Part shown: one piece after another, positions 49,842-59,881 of the stretch
How positions within the stretch are numbered: the stretch's first letter is position 1
Layout of the letters: each line of letters opens with the position of its first letter
Assembly (NCBI GenBank): GCA_004014935.1
Contig: CP025322.1
Coordinates: 434,001-498,000 of the forward strand
DNA length: 64,000 nt
Source of the DNA: Saccharomycopsis malanga
Lineage: Eukaryota > Ascomycota > Saccharomycetes > Ascoideales > Saccharomycopsidaceae
Reading direction: 5' to 3'
Position numbers and translations under genes: made by a program
The notes under the pieces: model-generated
What the model saw: only the letters and a program-made list of their open reading frames with translations
Databases searched by the model: none
What the model was told of the DNA's origin: nothing

Positions 49842-51528
49842 GCTCGTCTATCTACTTGAGCTTTTACTCTTCAATTCTTATTTTTTTATTCTAAACTATT
49901 TACTGTACTTTAATATCAAGTTTTTTTCTCATGATACATTATTTTTTTATGAAAATCATTAAAATGGTTTATTAGGTAACTATTATAACGATAATACAAC
50001 AAACGGCTTAGATAGCTTGGTCCAATATGTACTATCAACAATTCTCATAGATACATTTTTGTCTTAGTTTTTGCAGTGAAATAATCAAGGATCACATCAT
50101 CTCAAAAAGAGCTCCTACTTCTCAATGAGAACTAGAAATGTATGGAATCAGAATGGTGATATTGTAACCAACACGGTAAACATATATGTTACAAGCCAGT
50201 TGAAATATCTTATGTTGAAACCACCAATGTAAGAAATAGCATATTGACAGCTTGTGATGATATGGACGGACGTAGCCATGAAGAATGTTCGTAATTTTTT
50301 TGGGGCATTTTTCTGTTCCTTACCAATTACCTGTCAAGCACCAATAATGTTAAAAGTGCCACTAAAAAACGAAAAGTCCAGCCCATGCATCCCAGTAAAC
50401 TAAAAATTAGCCTAATTAACGCCAAAAACGTGCCAACTACTTATCATATCATCATAAGAGGTGGCTGTCTTTGATTGAAGGGTGCGATAAGAAAATTTGA
50501 GGTATATTTCAAACTTTAGACTTCTTCTAGTTCAAAGGGAGGCCAAGCTTCATTGTTGCTTATAGGTTAACAGGTAGTTGTAGTTAGCATACCGTATTAG
50601 GCATCAAGCGTATTATCGAATTTACGCCAGCCTTCAATGGCTTCTTTTCTCTAACACCACTACTATATTTTATTCTTCGCTTCAAAAGTTTAAGTCGTTG
50701 TAAAATGAATTGCTGGTTGAAGTATTGAGTAGAACCGCCACATGCACCAGTAGGTGCAGTACATCAATATTATGCATCAACATACAGACATTCGTAGTTA
50801 GTGCCTTGCAAGCACAATAGTACAAGTCATTTTTATTACCCGAATACGTTTGGGTTCGTTTTGATTAAAAAATTACCCGTAAAGGAAAATAATGAACCTA
50901 ATAGTTGCACATCTTGAACGTATATATCAATAATATGGTAGCATTTGATAAAGCGTTAACGGTTATGCTGAACTGTTCAGACACACTTTTATAGATACTT
51001 CCATAACTTGCTACCAATTACTTGGTGGTAAACGCTTAAAATATGGGATGGTGAAAAAGGCGAGTTATGAACGCATCCCCTGCATGGCATTGCATTTACG
51101 GCCTAGTGGCTGCATGCGCATGCATAAGTTTTGCATGCATGCAAACCTTATTCTAAACAGTCGGACAGTGCATATTACGAATATTATGGCCCCAAGATAA
51201 TCAAGAATATGATCAACTGCAGACCAGTTGGTGTAGATGATACTATTTTTGGCATTGCCCAAGTAGCTGTTTTTCCTTTGACAAAATTGGCTTTGCAGCA
51301 AGGACGATCAGAGCTGTTGGGATTTTTCTTCTCTTTGTTCAAGGACAACAATACAATGCAACTGCTATGGCTTTTCAAATTTATATATCATGATTTAAAA
51401 ACCCACACTGATTTTGGACTTTGGTTTTTGCAAGTAAATCGTTCTCATTCAAATTTACTGCTAGGTTATACATGATTTTGAATTTGCCTTTTTGCTTTTC
51501 GAAAAATTCCATTTAAAATTTACATATT
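49842..51528. other. 1.7 kb intergenic region with palindrome cluster
   Basis: AT-rich after 49842. Three TGCA-type palindromes lie at 50743-50758, 51111-51124 and 51131-51144. A frame at 51131-51475 starts with TTG and looks like chance. No repeat-family copy or RNA gene recognised. Confidence 0.55.
51111..51144. promoter_or_regulatory. Adjacent palindromes TGCATGCGCATGCA and TTGCATGCATGCAA
   Basis: Two perfect palindromes (14 bp each) separated by 6 bp, about 400 bp upstream of the orphan gene at 51529. A looser one (TGCACC-AGTA-GGTGCA) is at 50743-50758. They look like paired dimeric-factor sites; the factor is unknown. Confidence 0.4.
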
Positions 51529-52515
51529 ATGTCAGATTTCGTTTCTCATTACGGGCAGAGAAGCATTTTCACTCAAGACAACATTTCCAGGGATTCTCTT
51601 GATTCTGATCTCTGTCTATTCCATGATGCTGAGGAGTCAATCTCTGCTTACCAGGAAGACAAAAGCATATCAGAATATTCGCCAGTCAGCAGCTCTTTTA
51701 GACAAAGAAAACCAGCAACCATCAAAATCACAGTCAGGGACGATGAGCTTGGAAATCCAGCAAACCAGTATTCTTACGATTCTGCTACAATGACCCCAAG
51801 CAGCGAAACTTACAAGTTGACAACGTTTTCCGAGCTTGCAGAGGCCAAAGCAAATCTCTCGGTACTCTCGTCAAATTCCACTGAGGTACATTCATGCCAA
51901 AGCTCTCGGCCAAAAATTGCTGCTGAAATCTCTCCCGATGCTTCTTTTACCTTTGAATGCAAATCAAAAAAAGGTTCCTCAAAGTTTTCCCCTTCAAGCT
52001 CGAAAAACAGCAATAAAAAAAAGACGGCTCATGGTATGATTACAGTATCAACTCCCCAAATGAGCCACGTGGATAGTCCGATTCTTTCTCCCTTGAGACT
52101 TTCTAAACCAGAACCAATCAAGATCAGACGAGTGGCTAAAAAAAAGTCTAAATTTTGTATCTCTAACCTCAGTTCTTTGAACATTGCAAACGTCAACACC
52201 CAGCCACGCTCCATCCCACAATCACAATTGGCTCTTGATATACAATCTTTGGCTGATTCTTCTTTGACCAAACTACAACCTTCATCCTCTAACCAATCTT
52301 CAACCAAACCTACAATAATTAATAATATAGTCACTGCATCGCCAAAATCTCAACAAAGCATAAGTCAACCATCCAGCGGTTTAAAAAGTAAATTTACTTT
52401 TGGCTTCAGAAAGTCTACCGATTCTAAAAAACATACTGGGAACTCAGAAGATCCTATTTTGCTTACAAACTCTCCTCTTGACAAATATGCTTTCAACAGA
52501 CTTGAGTGTTTTTGA
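51529..52515 (+). CDS. Orphan Ser/Lys-rich disordered protein
   Basis: A 328-residue frame with a proper ATG. It is Ser-rich and mostly disordered, with basic clusters (KKKTAH near 165, IRRVAKKKSKF near 203) and many SP sites typical of phosphorylated regulators. KPATIKITVRDD (about 62-73) resembles KPAILRISVNSFDD of the GPX-like protein at 48459, the only link I see between the two. There is no signal peptide, membrane helix or known domain. Family unknown. Possible roles include a cell-cycle or polarity regulator, but the sequence does not show one. Confidence 0.75.
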   Translation: MSDFVSHYGQRSIFTQDNISRDSLDSDLCLFHDAEESISAYQEDKSISEYSPVSSSFRQRKPATIKITVRDDELGNPANQYSYDSATMTPSSETYKLTTFSELAEAKANLSVLSSNSTEVHSCQSSRPKIAAEISPDASFTFECKSKKGSSKFSPSSSKNSNKKKTAHGMITVSTPQMSHVDSPILSPLRLSKPEPIKIRRVAKKKSKFCISNLSSLNIANVNTQPRSIPQSQLALDIQSLADSSLTKLQPSSSNQSSTKPTIINNIVTASPKSQQSISQPSSGLKSKFTFGFRKSTDSKKHTGNSEDPILLTNSPLDKYAFNRLECF

Positions 52516-53802
52516 TTTGCCATGTGTTAAAATACCCATACGTTTCTATATACTTTAATTCTAATTCATTCACTTCACGTTTGTCTGTTTACACTTTTTT
52601 TCGTGCTGCATCTGTTGTTTGGTTCTAATATACACATTTATTATGTTATCATCATTTTTTCCACACATTAAACCAACTTTCGCAGGTTTTTTGCCCTCAA
52701 AATAAGCAACTTCCAAAGATGGAACTTGCTGGCTGAAAAAAACTAAAAGCCTAATAACAATAAACCGATTCTGAACTATCATATACAACAAGACCTCCGA
52801 AATTCTTGCCATATTGACAGAAATTGTAATTTTAATGGAATACCTGCATGTTCATACGCATGATAGGCGTGCAAAGTGCAGTAGTGTCTGAAAAGGAGCA
52901 GCTTTTTCGACGCAGAAGATCGCCGTTGTGTTCTCTTTAAGTTTTCTAGAGCCTTACCGTTTTTTATTTTCTTCTACCAAACGACAAGTTTCTATACTCA
53001 CACCCACATTGTCTCGCCGTTCATGACTATTGTTATGCTATGCAGCACGAACTTTTTTGCCTTTTTCAACTATCAACTGCTGTACAGCACCACAGAACAA
53101 TGGAAAGTCCGAGCAGCCCTAGGTTTTCTTCCTATTTTGACCACGAACAGACCAAATTTGTCTGACTCTTCCTGTGAGACCCGATTTCATAAAGAACTCC
53201 CTCAGTATGGCAATTGAATTCATATTTGCCTCTTTCACTCGTGTTTTTGTTCGCTGTTTCCTCACCATTACGATGAAGCTTACAGGCTAAAAGATATTAA
53301 CCCCGGAGTGCGACTAATAAAATTAGTGATGTAGTGCGTACAGCACAACTCGCTCATGCATATGATCCATTCCGAATATTGTTTTTCCCAACATGCAGAC
53401 TGTTACGTGTATCTTGTTATCTGTCAATATTAATCGTAGCCTCAATATTATATGTCAAAGGACATTACAAAAATTATACTTATTCTTTAACCCTTGATTT
53501 TGGTGGATATTTTTAACTAAAAGAGTTTTCCTGCATTAAATTGGCTTGTAGAAAAAGAAACAATATTTTGATTGCGGCCAGGAACCCTTCTTGGATATCT
53601 TTTTACTTAATTTCAGACGTAAATGTTATCATTTAATAATGCCACAACTTTTGCGTTCGCTACCTTTTGCTTTTAATATTTGCACCGGTCATAAATGATG
53701 GATCCAAGATGATAAATGAAAAATTTTCCAAATATATTTAAAGGTCTAACTGGGTGCTCCCAAAAAAAGTAAAATGGCTTATGATTCTAAACAATCAGCA
53801 AG
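52516..53802. other. 1.3 kb intergenic region
   Basis: Two short frames with proper ATGs, 52812-52570 minus (80 codons) and 53023-53217 plus (64 codons), lack recognisable features. CATGC-type motifs occur at 52847-52875. Nothing else seen. Confidence 0.45.
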
Positions 53803-55644
53803 ATGTCGATACTACACGCAGAGCAAAGCATTTCTGATTTCGAATACGCCGAGCTAGTCATAATTGGTGGCAGCTCAGGATCTTCGATACACACCATCGA
53901 GCTGCTACTGGGTTCAAACGATCTGTTGCTGACATACGGGAGTACCCCAAAGCCCTATGTTTTCCACGAGAGTAGCCCAATACCAAGCCCAATACCAAGC
54001 CCGTTGCCAAGTCCACCAAGTTCACCGCTGCCAGAGCCGGAGCCAGCTCCTCCAATCTACTTTCTGACCGCTTCCCTGCGGACTGCTCTGCCATCAACTA
54101 ACCATGAAAACTTCCCTCCACTGTTTCGCTTGGTGAGACATTCCAATATTGTCGAACAAAATTCAGAAGAAGAGCTAACAATTAACAACAACAACTATGC
54201 TAACATCCAAGATCCACCAACCTCTAATGCTTCTTTAAAAGAAATAACAAGCAGTATGGCCAGGCCTATTTTTAACCGTCTAGAGGATAAATGCTGTCAA
54301 GAGAATTTGGTTCAAGCAACACCCTTGCTTCAAAATGCTTTTCAACCCTTGGAACGAGTCAACTACTCTTTATCACAACCAGTTAATGCCCCTTTACCTC
54401 AAGAAAATTCACGAGAAACTAGTAAAGATGAAACCACACCTACTCCCTATTTCACCTATGAAGATCTAGTTCCTCCAAAGCCAGGGCCTTTGATAAACTA
54501 CAAATGTACATTATTTGACAATATTGATAGGCTACGGTACCTGTTTATTTACCGTTGCTCGGTAGAACAACGTCGGAAACAAGGCCAAGAACAAGGCCAA
54601 AAGCAGTACCAAAAGCCTCTACCGCTACCATTTTTGAAGCTTTCCTATATCAGGGACATTAAACTGGTTTGTGGGAAAAGTAATCCAGCCGAACTTAACA
54701 TGCCTGTTTTTCAAACACGAACAATACAAGCTGTGAAAATTAAACATTTCCCTAAACTCTATTACAATGTGTCAGATAATGAAACAAGCACTTTTTCTAT
54801 AAAGAGGCATTTTCAAAAGAGTGAGCCACCTTATGAGGGACCACAAGTAAATACAGCTCATTCTTTTAATACAAAGCCTAAATTCGCCGATATTGCTACG
54901 CCAGAGTTTGTTCTGTTCGAGACATTGCCAACACACCCAGCACTGCCAGTGAAGCGCTTGTCTCATATTCCTTGTCAACGAAAGTACAATATCAGCATAG
55001 ATCAACTGGTATTGAGAAAAAAATCAAAGGGTTTGCTAAGACATATTGTGTCCAAGTTGTCGATAAAAACATTCAGGTTCAAGACGGTTGAATACAGTGG
55101 TGTAAGAAGGATCAGAAACAAAAAAAGTTTAGTGTCTGCTTTTGAAAGGCGCCCACGCCTCAAGAGGACTTATCGCCCGTTTAAACATTTGAGTACACGT
55201 AAAGACTCTGAAAGCTGGCTCAATATCACGTACAAGGATATTATGAAACCACGGCCTCCTAGGTTTTATCCTAAATTTCCCTCTAGAAAAACTTATCGTG
55301 AATACATAAGACGCTGTGTTGATTCGGTTAACAAAAAAAGACTGAACCACGCTAATCTGAAAAGGTATACTACCTACCGCCATTCAGTCAACAGCTTGTC
55401 TGAAAAAAATAGCTTTACAAGTTCAGAAAAAGATGATTTCTATACCAGAGCAACTTACAACGTGACATCAAAAATTTTTGAGGAAGAAACAGATGATGAG
55501 GAGGCTTCAAGGTCAGTTACTAAAAGCAGCGAGCAAGCTGCCTATAGTAGTCTTGATCTATTGGTCAACAATGGAAATGTTATACATCAAAGTGAGAATC
55601 GTCTTTCAAATGAACATAGAGGAGTTGTGTACACCCTTCCTTGA
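53803..55644 (+). CDS. Orphan basic protein with a proline-rich tract
   Basis: A 613-residue frame with an ATG at 53803. The N-terminus may be ordered (SDFEYAELVIIGGSSGSS). It is followed by a proline tract at about 59-84 (repeats of PSPIPSPLPS and PLPEPEPAP) suited to SH3-domain binding. The middle is polar, with a short Gln/Gly run (QGQEQGQKQ near 260). The C-terminal half is strongly basic, with many Arg/Lys/Tyr clusters (for example RRIRNKKS, RPRLKRTYRPF, KPRPPRFYPKFPSR), as in RNA- or lipid-binding proteins. No signal peptide or clear membrane helix. I do not recognise it. Confidence 0.75.
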   Translation: MSILHAEQSISDFEYAELVIIGGSSGSSIHTIELLLGSNDLLLTYGSTPKPYVFHESSPIPSPIPSPLPSPPSSPLPEPEPAPPIYFLTASLRTALPSTNHENFPPLFRLVRHSNIVEQNSEEELTINNNNYANIQDPPTSNASLKEITSSMARPIFNRLEDKCCQENLVQATPLLQNAFQPLERVNYSLSQPVNAPLPQENSRETSKDETTPTPYFTYEDLVPPKPGPLINYKCTLFDNIDRLRYLFIYRCSVEQRRKQGQEQGQKQYQKPLPLPFLKLSYIRDIKLVCGKSNPAELNMPVFQTRTIQAVKIKHFPKLYYNVSDNETSTFSIKRHFQKSEPPYEGPQVNTAHSFNTKPKFADIATPEFVLFETLPTHPALPVKRLSHIPCQRKYNISIDQLVLRKKSKGLLRHIVSKLSIKTFRFKTVEYSGVRRIRNKKSLVSAFERRPRLKRTYRPFKHLSTRKDSESWLNITYKDIMKPRPPRFYPKFPSRKTYREYIRRCVDSVNKKRLNHANLKRYTTYRHSVNSLSEKNSFTSSEKDDFYTRATYNVTSKIFEEETDDEEASRSVTKSSEQAAYSSLDLLVNNGNVIHQSENRLSNEHRGVVYTLP

Positions 55645-56099
55645 CAAAATTTTATTACTTTATTTCTATATTTATTTCACTTTCTGTTATTATTGGTTGT
55701 CGAAACCATCTCTTATATTGGCGCTTATGCATGAAATGCACAACCCCTTGTCTTATCAACCGTAGTGCGTCAAAATCCAACATGTGAAAATTGTAGCGAC
55801 GACGTCATCATGTAAAGGGTTTATGCAAGTCAGAGCATGAAAACGTGCAATAAGATGGTCATAGCTATGCTCAGCTCACATGCTACCTACAGTCCAATAG
55901 AAGATTGGAAAGGTCATTGATGATGTTATCAGTGCAAGCCTGATTGATCAAGAGTATGGCGTTTATTGTACGGTTTACATATGTATATAGAGGAATTTGT
56001 TATCGAATCATTTTTTTTTTTAAATTTTACGCCATTTATTAATTAGTTGTAATTTGCATTGATTGATCAACAGAATAAAACAATCACTACTAATAACAG
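55645..56099. other. Intergenic between two orphan genes
   Basis: 455 bp of AT-rich DNA. TACTAATAACAG directly before the ATG at 56100 resembles a branch site plus 3' splice site, so a 5'-UTR intron is conceivable, but no matching GTATGT was found. Confidence 0.4.
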
Positions 56100-56774
56100 A
56101 TGAGCACACACTTCGATCCAGATTATTTACGTCCCGAGCTTTCAGCATTAGACATAATCAGATCACAGCTTGTTCAGGAAAATCACTCGTTGCAGCAAGC
56201 ACCACTTACAAAGGAAGATCTGCGCAAATTAATAGGTTGTAAAACGCTAAATCATAGGAGAGCTAATTCAGGTGTTAGCAGTAATGATGAATGTGATTCT
56301 TTCACATCCTACACGGCGCCCAATAATCATAGCTTTGTCCTGTCTCTTTTTGGAAACCTCCGTGAAGTGAAGAAGCCTGAAGATTCAACCTCCCCGACTC
56401 CACATGACAACTTGTCTCCTTCAATAAACAAAGAGAGTAAACGTAAGGTAAAGCAAAAGAAGGGGCAACAAACATTCTGTAAACGCTCAAAAACATTCAA
56501 AAAGTCACTGACAAAATTTGTTGGAAATCACCGAGGTTTCATAAGATATGTAATAGAGTCTGATAAGAATAGGTCTTCTGTTGGATACTATAATGGGTAT
56601 GATTACATACACTACAACGAATACTACAAAAAATACTATAACGAATACTATAACGACTATTTTTACAGCGAATACTGCAATGAATACAATTTTAATGATG
56701 ATTGGGATTTCCAGTATTACGATACAATCTGGACTTATGAACAGCACTGTGCTGGCCATAGGCCCTGGGCATAA
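56100..56774 (+). CDS. Orphan protein with a tyrosine-rich repeat domain
   Basis: A 224-residue frame. Residues 1-60 are polar with a helical look (ELSALDIIRSQLVQEN, TKEDLRKLIG). Residues 112-147 are strongly basic (KRKVKQKKGQ, KRSKTFKKSLTKF). Residues 161-214 hold about 18 tyrosines in repeats of the type YNEYY (YNEYYKKYYNEYYNDYFYSE). The DNA has a loose 12-bp unit (AACGAATACTAT) behind this. Such tyrosine/asparagine/acidic repeats are low-complexity and could self-associate, cross-link or be phosphorylated. No signal peptide is present. Family unknown. Confidence 0.72.
   Translation: MSTHFDPDYLRPELSALDIIRSQLVQENHSLQQAPLTKEDLRKLIGCKTLNHRRANSGVSSNDECDSFTSYTAPNNHSFVLSLFGNLREVKKPEDSTSPTPHDNLSPSINKESKRKVKQKKGQQTFCKRSKTFKKSLTKFVGNHRGFIRYVIESDKNRSSVGYYNGYDYIHYNEYYKKYYNEYYNDYFYSEYCNEYNFNDDWDFQYYDTIWTYEQHCAGHRPWA
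56600..56700 (+). repeat. Degenerate 12-bp coding repeat (YNEYY units)
   Basis: Units like TACAACGAATAC and TATAACGAATAC recur about six times with point differences. They encode the tyrosine-rich block of the orphan protein and suggest expansion by slippage. Confidence 0.7.
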
Positions 56775-57629
56775 TGAATTTGGCTGAAAATAGCCGATAG
56801 ATTGACTCAACAAGCTTTATCTTTTGGCTTAGTTAACCAACAGGTACCATAAGGGCCGAGATACAGCAACTTTATTAAACGAGTGGCAAACGTATGACTA
56901 CATGCGCTTTTCAGGTGTGGCATATTCAAAAATACTAACACGGTCACCTTTAACAGTCTAAAATAAACAAGTTGCTAGCAATGAAGCTGCGATTGGCAAT
57001 TCTACAATCCTGTAGTTCAAGTATGTGATCAACTATCTTTAGTCCCTGGCATCGCGCAGAAAGCGCTCATTTACTTGACATATTTTGCTAAAAGAAAACA
57101 TTGGATCCGTGTACATTTTTTGCAGCTACTGGGACAACCACCAATATAAAGCTTATAATCATATATGTTCTATCTTTGACAATACCTATTGTAGACAGCA
57201 GCTAATCGGTTTTAAATACCAGTGTTTCCTGATTAGTGAAGATCTAAACTCATTTGAATTACGCAACCTCTGTTTTTTCTGCCATATAACTATCATAGCC
57301 TCTTCAACACTACTCAACAAGTTATAAAGCTTACCTGCAATAGAACCTCGACGGGACAGCAAAAGCAAAAGTCTTCAAAAGACCAATCGACCGAATACCG
57401 TTTGTTCCTTGCGGTTGTCTTAGGTGCGAGAAGGAGTCAGAAAAAAACTAATTAACACTATATGATTCTGCGCGGACCATGAGCCAATGATTACTTTGTT
57501 AACCGAATTAGGAATTTACTGGATCAGCTTCTAAACCCACGCCCTATCTTCTTTAAATATTGTCTCTTATTTTCGTCATTTTGTTCATTACATTTACATC
57601 ATTCGTTACATGAATCTACAACACTTACT
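56775..57629. other. Intergenic between two orphan genes
   Basis: 855 bp. A TTG-started frame at 57085-57327 and its antisense partner show no family likeness. TTGACTCAA at 56803-56811 contains a Gcn4-type core. Nothing else seen. Confidence 0.45.
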
Positions 57630-58175
57630 ATGACTTTGCTTAAACTATATACTAAAATCAAACAGAGCACGCCTCAAATAATATCGCCCACAAGCCCCAA
57701 AACCGTTAAAAATGACAATAATGGGAAGCATGGCAAAGAGGACAGTATGCTGGCAGTGAGCAGCATCCACAGCGAAGAATCTTCGTTTCAAGAAGCTCTT
57801 CCGCCTGAATCACCTCGGAAGCAAACCAAACGCCGCAAGTCTAGACCTATGTCCTGGCCTTTTCGCTTATCTTTTGTAGAAAAAGATTCTGATATTGGGG
57901 ATGCACATAAAAACGACGATACAGACACTGGGCTTGCAAGAGAGCCTGTGCCCCATAGCCCGAATCCTTTCATTAGCCTGGAAGCACTGCCATCACAAAC
58001 TAGAGTGAACGACGTTAACAGAACATTAATGATCCTTCAACAGCAAAAGCCAATAGTTGTTACACATCGTAAAGACTCCTGGCCATCCGTGGGACCTGCT
58101 CATCAATCAACGCCACCAACTCCAATATTCGAGCAAGAGTTAAAACACCAGGAAAATAGCGAAATTCTGACTTGA
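57630..58175 (+). CDS. Orphan proline/serine-rich protein
   Basis: A 181-residue frame with an ATG at 57630. It is polar and probably disordered, with SP/TP phosphosite-like motifs (SPTSPK, PPESPRK), a basic patch (KQTKRRKSRP near 64) and a short aromatic stretch MSWPFRLSF (about 74-82) that could be a docking motif. There is no signal peptide or membrane segment. Family unknown. It is the last of four plus-strand orphans in a row. Confidence 0.65.
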   Translation: MTLLKLYTKIKQSTPQIISPTSPKTVKNDNNGKHGKEDSMLAVSSIHSEESSFQEALPPESPRKQTKRRKSRPMSWPFRLSFVEKDSDIGDAHKNDDTDTGLAREPVPHSPNPFISLEALPSQTRVNDVNRTLMILQQQKPIVVTHRKDSWPSVGPAHQSTPPTPIFEQELKHQENSEILT

Positions 58176-59881
58176 TTGGAAGAGACACCTTTTCCGTTGT
58201 AGTAACATATCCACAATATATATATATTATTACCGTAGCTCTTTATAGGTCATTTATATTACCTCGGCTAATTAATAATAATAATAATCTTATATTTCAA
58301 GCCCAGTACATATCAGTTCCGTATGTACGCACTATGTCTAAGGGCACTTGGTAAAACCCAGTGGGAAAAAACCCAAGTGTCCCAGTCATTGTAAACTTCT
58401 CGCTGGCTTTTCTGAACACCCGATGGGTTGGAAAGTAAGCACTAGACTTTCGTCTAGGTCGTATTTCAGACAGTTGCACTTGCCTGTGGAAACCACGTTC
58501 AGTATAGTAAAAGCAGCGAGTAAAATTCGTTCATAGCTAAAATCAAAAACAACAAAAAAGAAAAATAAAAATTGGTAAATAGCAACAAAGATTATTCAGA
58601 AATTTCTCATGAGTAACTGAAAATAGGGATGTTAAATTATAAACATGCATATTTACCAAAGACTGATATCACATCTGAACCTTAGTATAGGCGATGTGGA
58701 ATGAAGCAGCAATATTTGATTCGAAATTTTATGTTAGGCGAGTTCTTCGGCTCAAAAATTTCACCATGGTATCAGTTTTTGTAGGTGACAGAATGACAAC
58801 TTAGGTCTACCTATCATCATACCCGAAATTAATGTTTTTCTCCATTTTGGCAGTAAATATGGTAACTCCTACGACCTTTTGACCTATACTTGTGTAGTAC
58901 ATCTCAATTCAGCAAGAAAATAATAAAATAGCGGCTGAAAAATTTCGAATGTTTTCATGTTCAAACAGTATCAGCCAAGTTTTTTCCTTCTGAACGCTTC
59001 TCAAATAATTCATAATTCAGAGTCGGCCTCTTTATATCTACCAATAAATCTATTGAAGTATCAGTTGATCCTACAAAAACATTAGCCAATTTGCACACGT
59101 CTTTTTCGTTCAAAATTTGTAAAGTACATCTGAAATTTCAAGTTTAAAGTTTATTCTACAATTCAAGGCAGTATACTGCTAAAGGGTATAAAAACAAAGA
59201 GCTCGTACTAATTTTCGGAGAACAACAATCATAACTAATGAGGAAACCATTGCTGTCAACACGGCAACTCCGCAAAACTAATAATTGTTTATTTTTGCTA
59301 CTTTTTTACAATGATAGCTTCAGAAGCGTCCCAAATGTTTTTGACAAGAAAATCCATTCCGATCCATGGCACCTTTTTTAGCTTAGCGAGTTTCCCCTGA
59401 GACCGATGCCTCAAGACTATTGTTGCAGCACTAGCTAATGGTTAGCGCATGCACGGATGCGTGAAAGCCACACGGTCCCTCAACATGAGACATCATGGCT
59501 ATATTGTCTTTAACAAGTCTGTTTGATTACCTGTTTATTCAACAGGTTTTTTCACGGAGATGCCAATTTGTTTATTGTTACTTTTCATGCTACGAAAGGC
59601 TTATTCATAGGATTTTTATGTCTTGGTGCCCAAAAAATAGGAAAGGCTGTTTTCAGATGCAGATCATACAGGCTAAAAATCCTGACAGATAGCAGTATCT
59701 GGTCGAAGATGTAGCTCTAGTTATTTTTAGTGCAAGTTAGTATCGGGATCTTTCAAAAAACTGATTTTTATATATAACTGTGATCATGTCCTTCCTGAGA
59801 TATATGTTTTTGTATATACTGTGTTCCGCAGTGTAAAGCATATTATACTAATACATTTTTGCCGTTTTACTCATTACTATA
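58176..59881. other. 1.7 kb intergenic region with repeat copy B
   Basis: After repeat copy B (58274-58529) the DNA is AT-rich with short frames only (59495-59692, 59523-59714). TATATATAAC near 59770 is a candidate TATA box for the GH76 gene. No RNA gene recognised. Confidence 0.55.
58274..58529 (-). repeat. SINE-like dispersed repeat, copy B
   Basis: On the minus strand it reads GAATTTTACTCGCTGC at the head, CTGAACGTGGTTTCCACAGG, a CTAGAC-GAAA-GTCTAG hairpin, CATCGGGTGTTCAG, the long stem of GGGACACTTGG with CCAAGTGCCC, TGATATGTACTGGGCTTGAA, and five ATT units (58274-58288). Identity with copy A is about 95% by eye over some 225 bp, apart from an 8-nt insertion. It lacks the tRNA-like head, so it may be 5'-truncated. 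Confidence 0.9.

Noticed and set aside
51131-51475. 114-codon frame upstream of the orphan at 51529
   Set aside because: It starts with TTG within the palindrome cluster; the sequence is hydrophobic and unconserved-looking.
52570-53217. Two short ATG-started frames (80 and 64 codons)
   Set aside because: No recognisable motif and composition typical of non-coding DNA; not enough to call genes.
58274-58529. Solo LTR of a retrotransposon
   Set aside because: No TG...CA ends were seen, and the variable ATT tail is foreign to LTRs.
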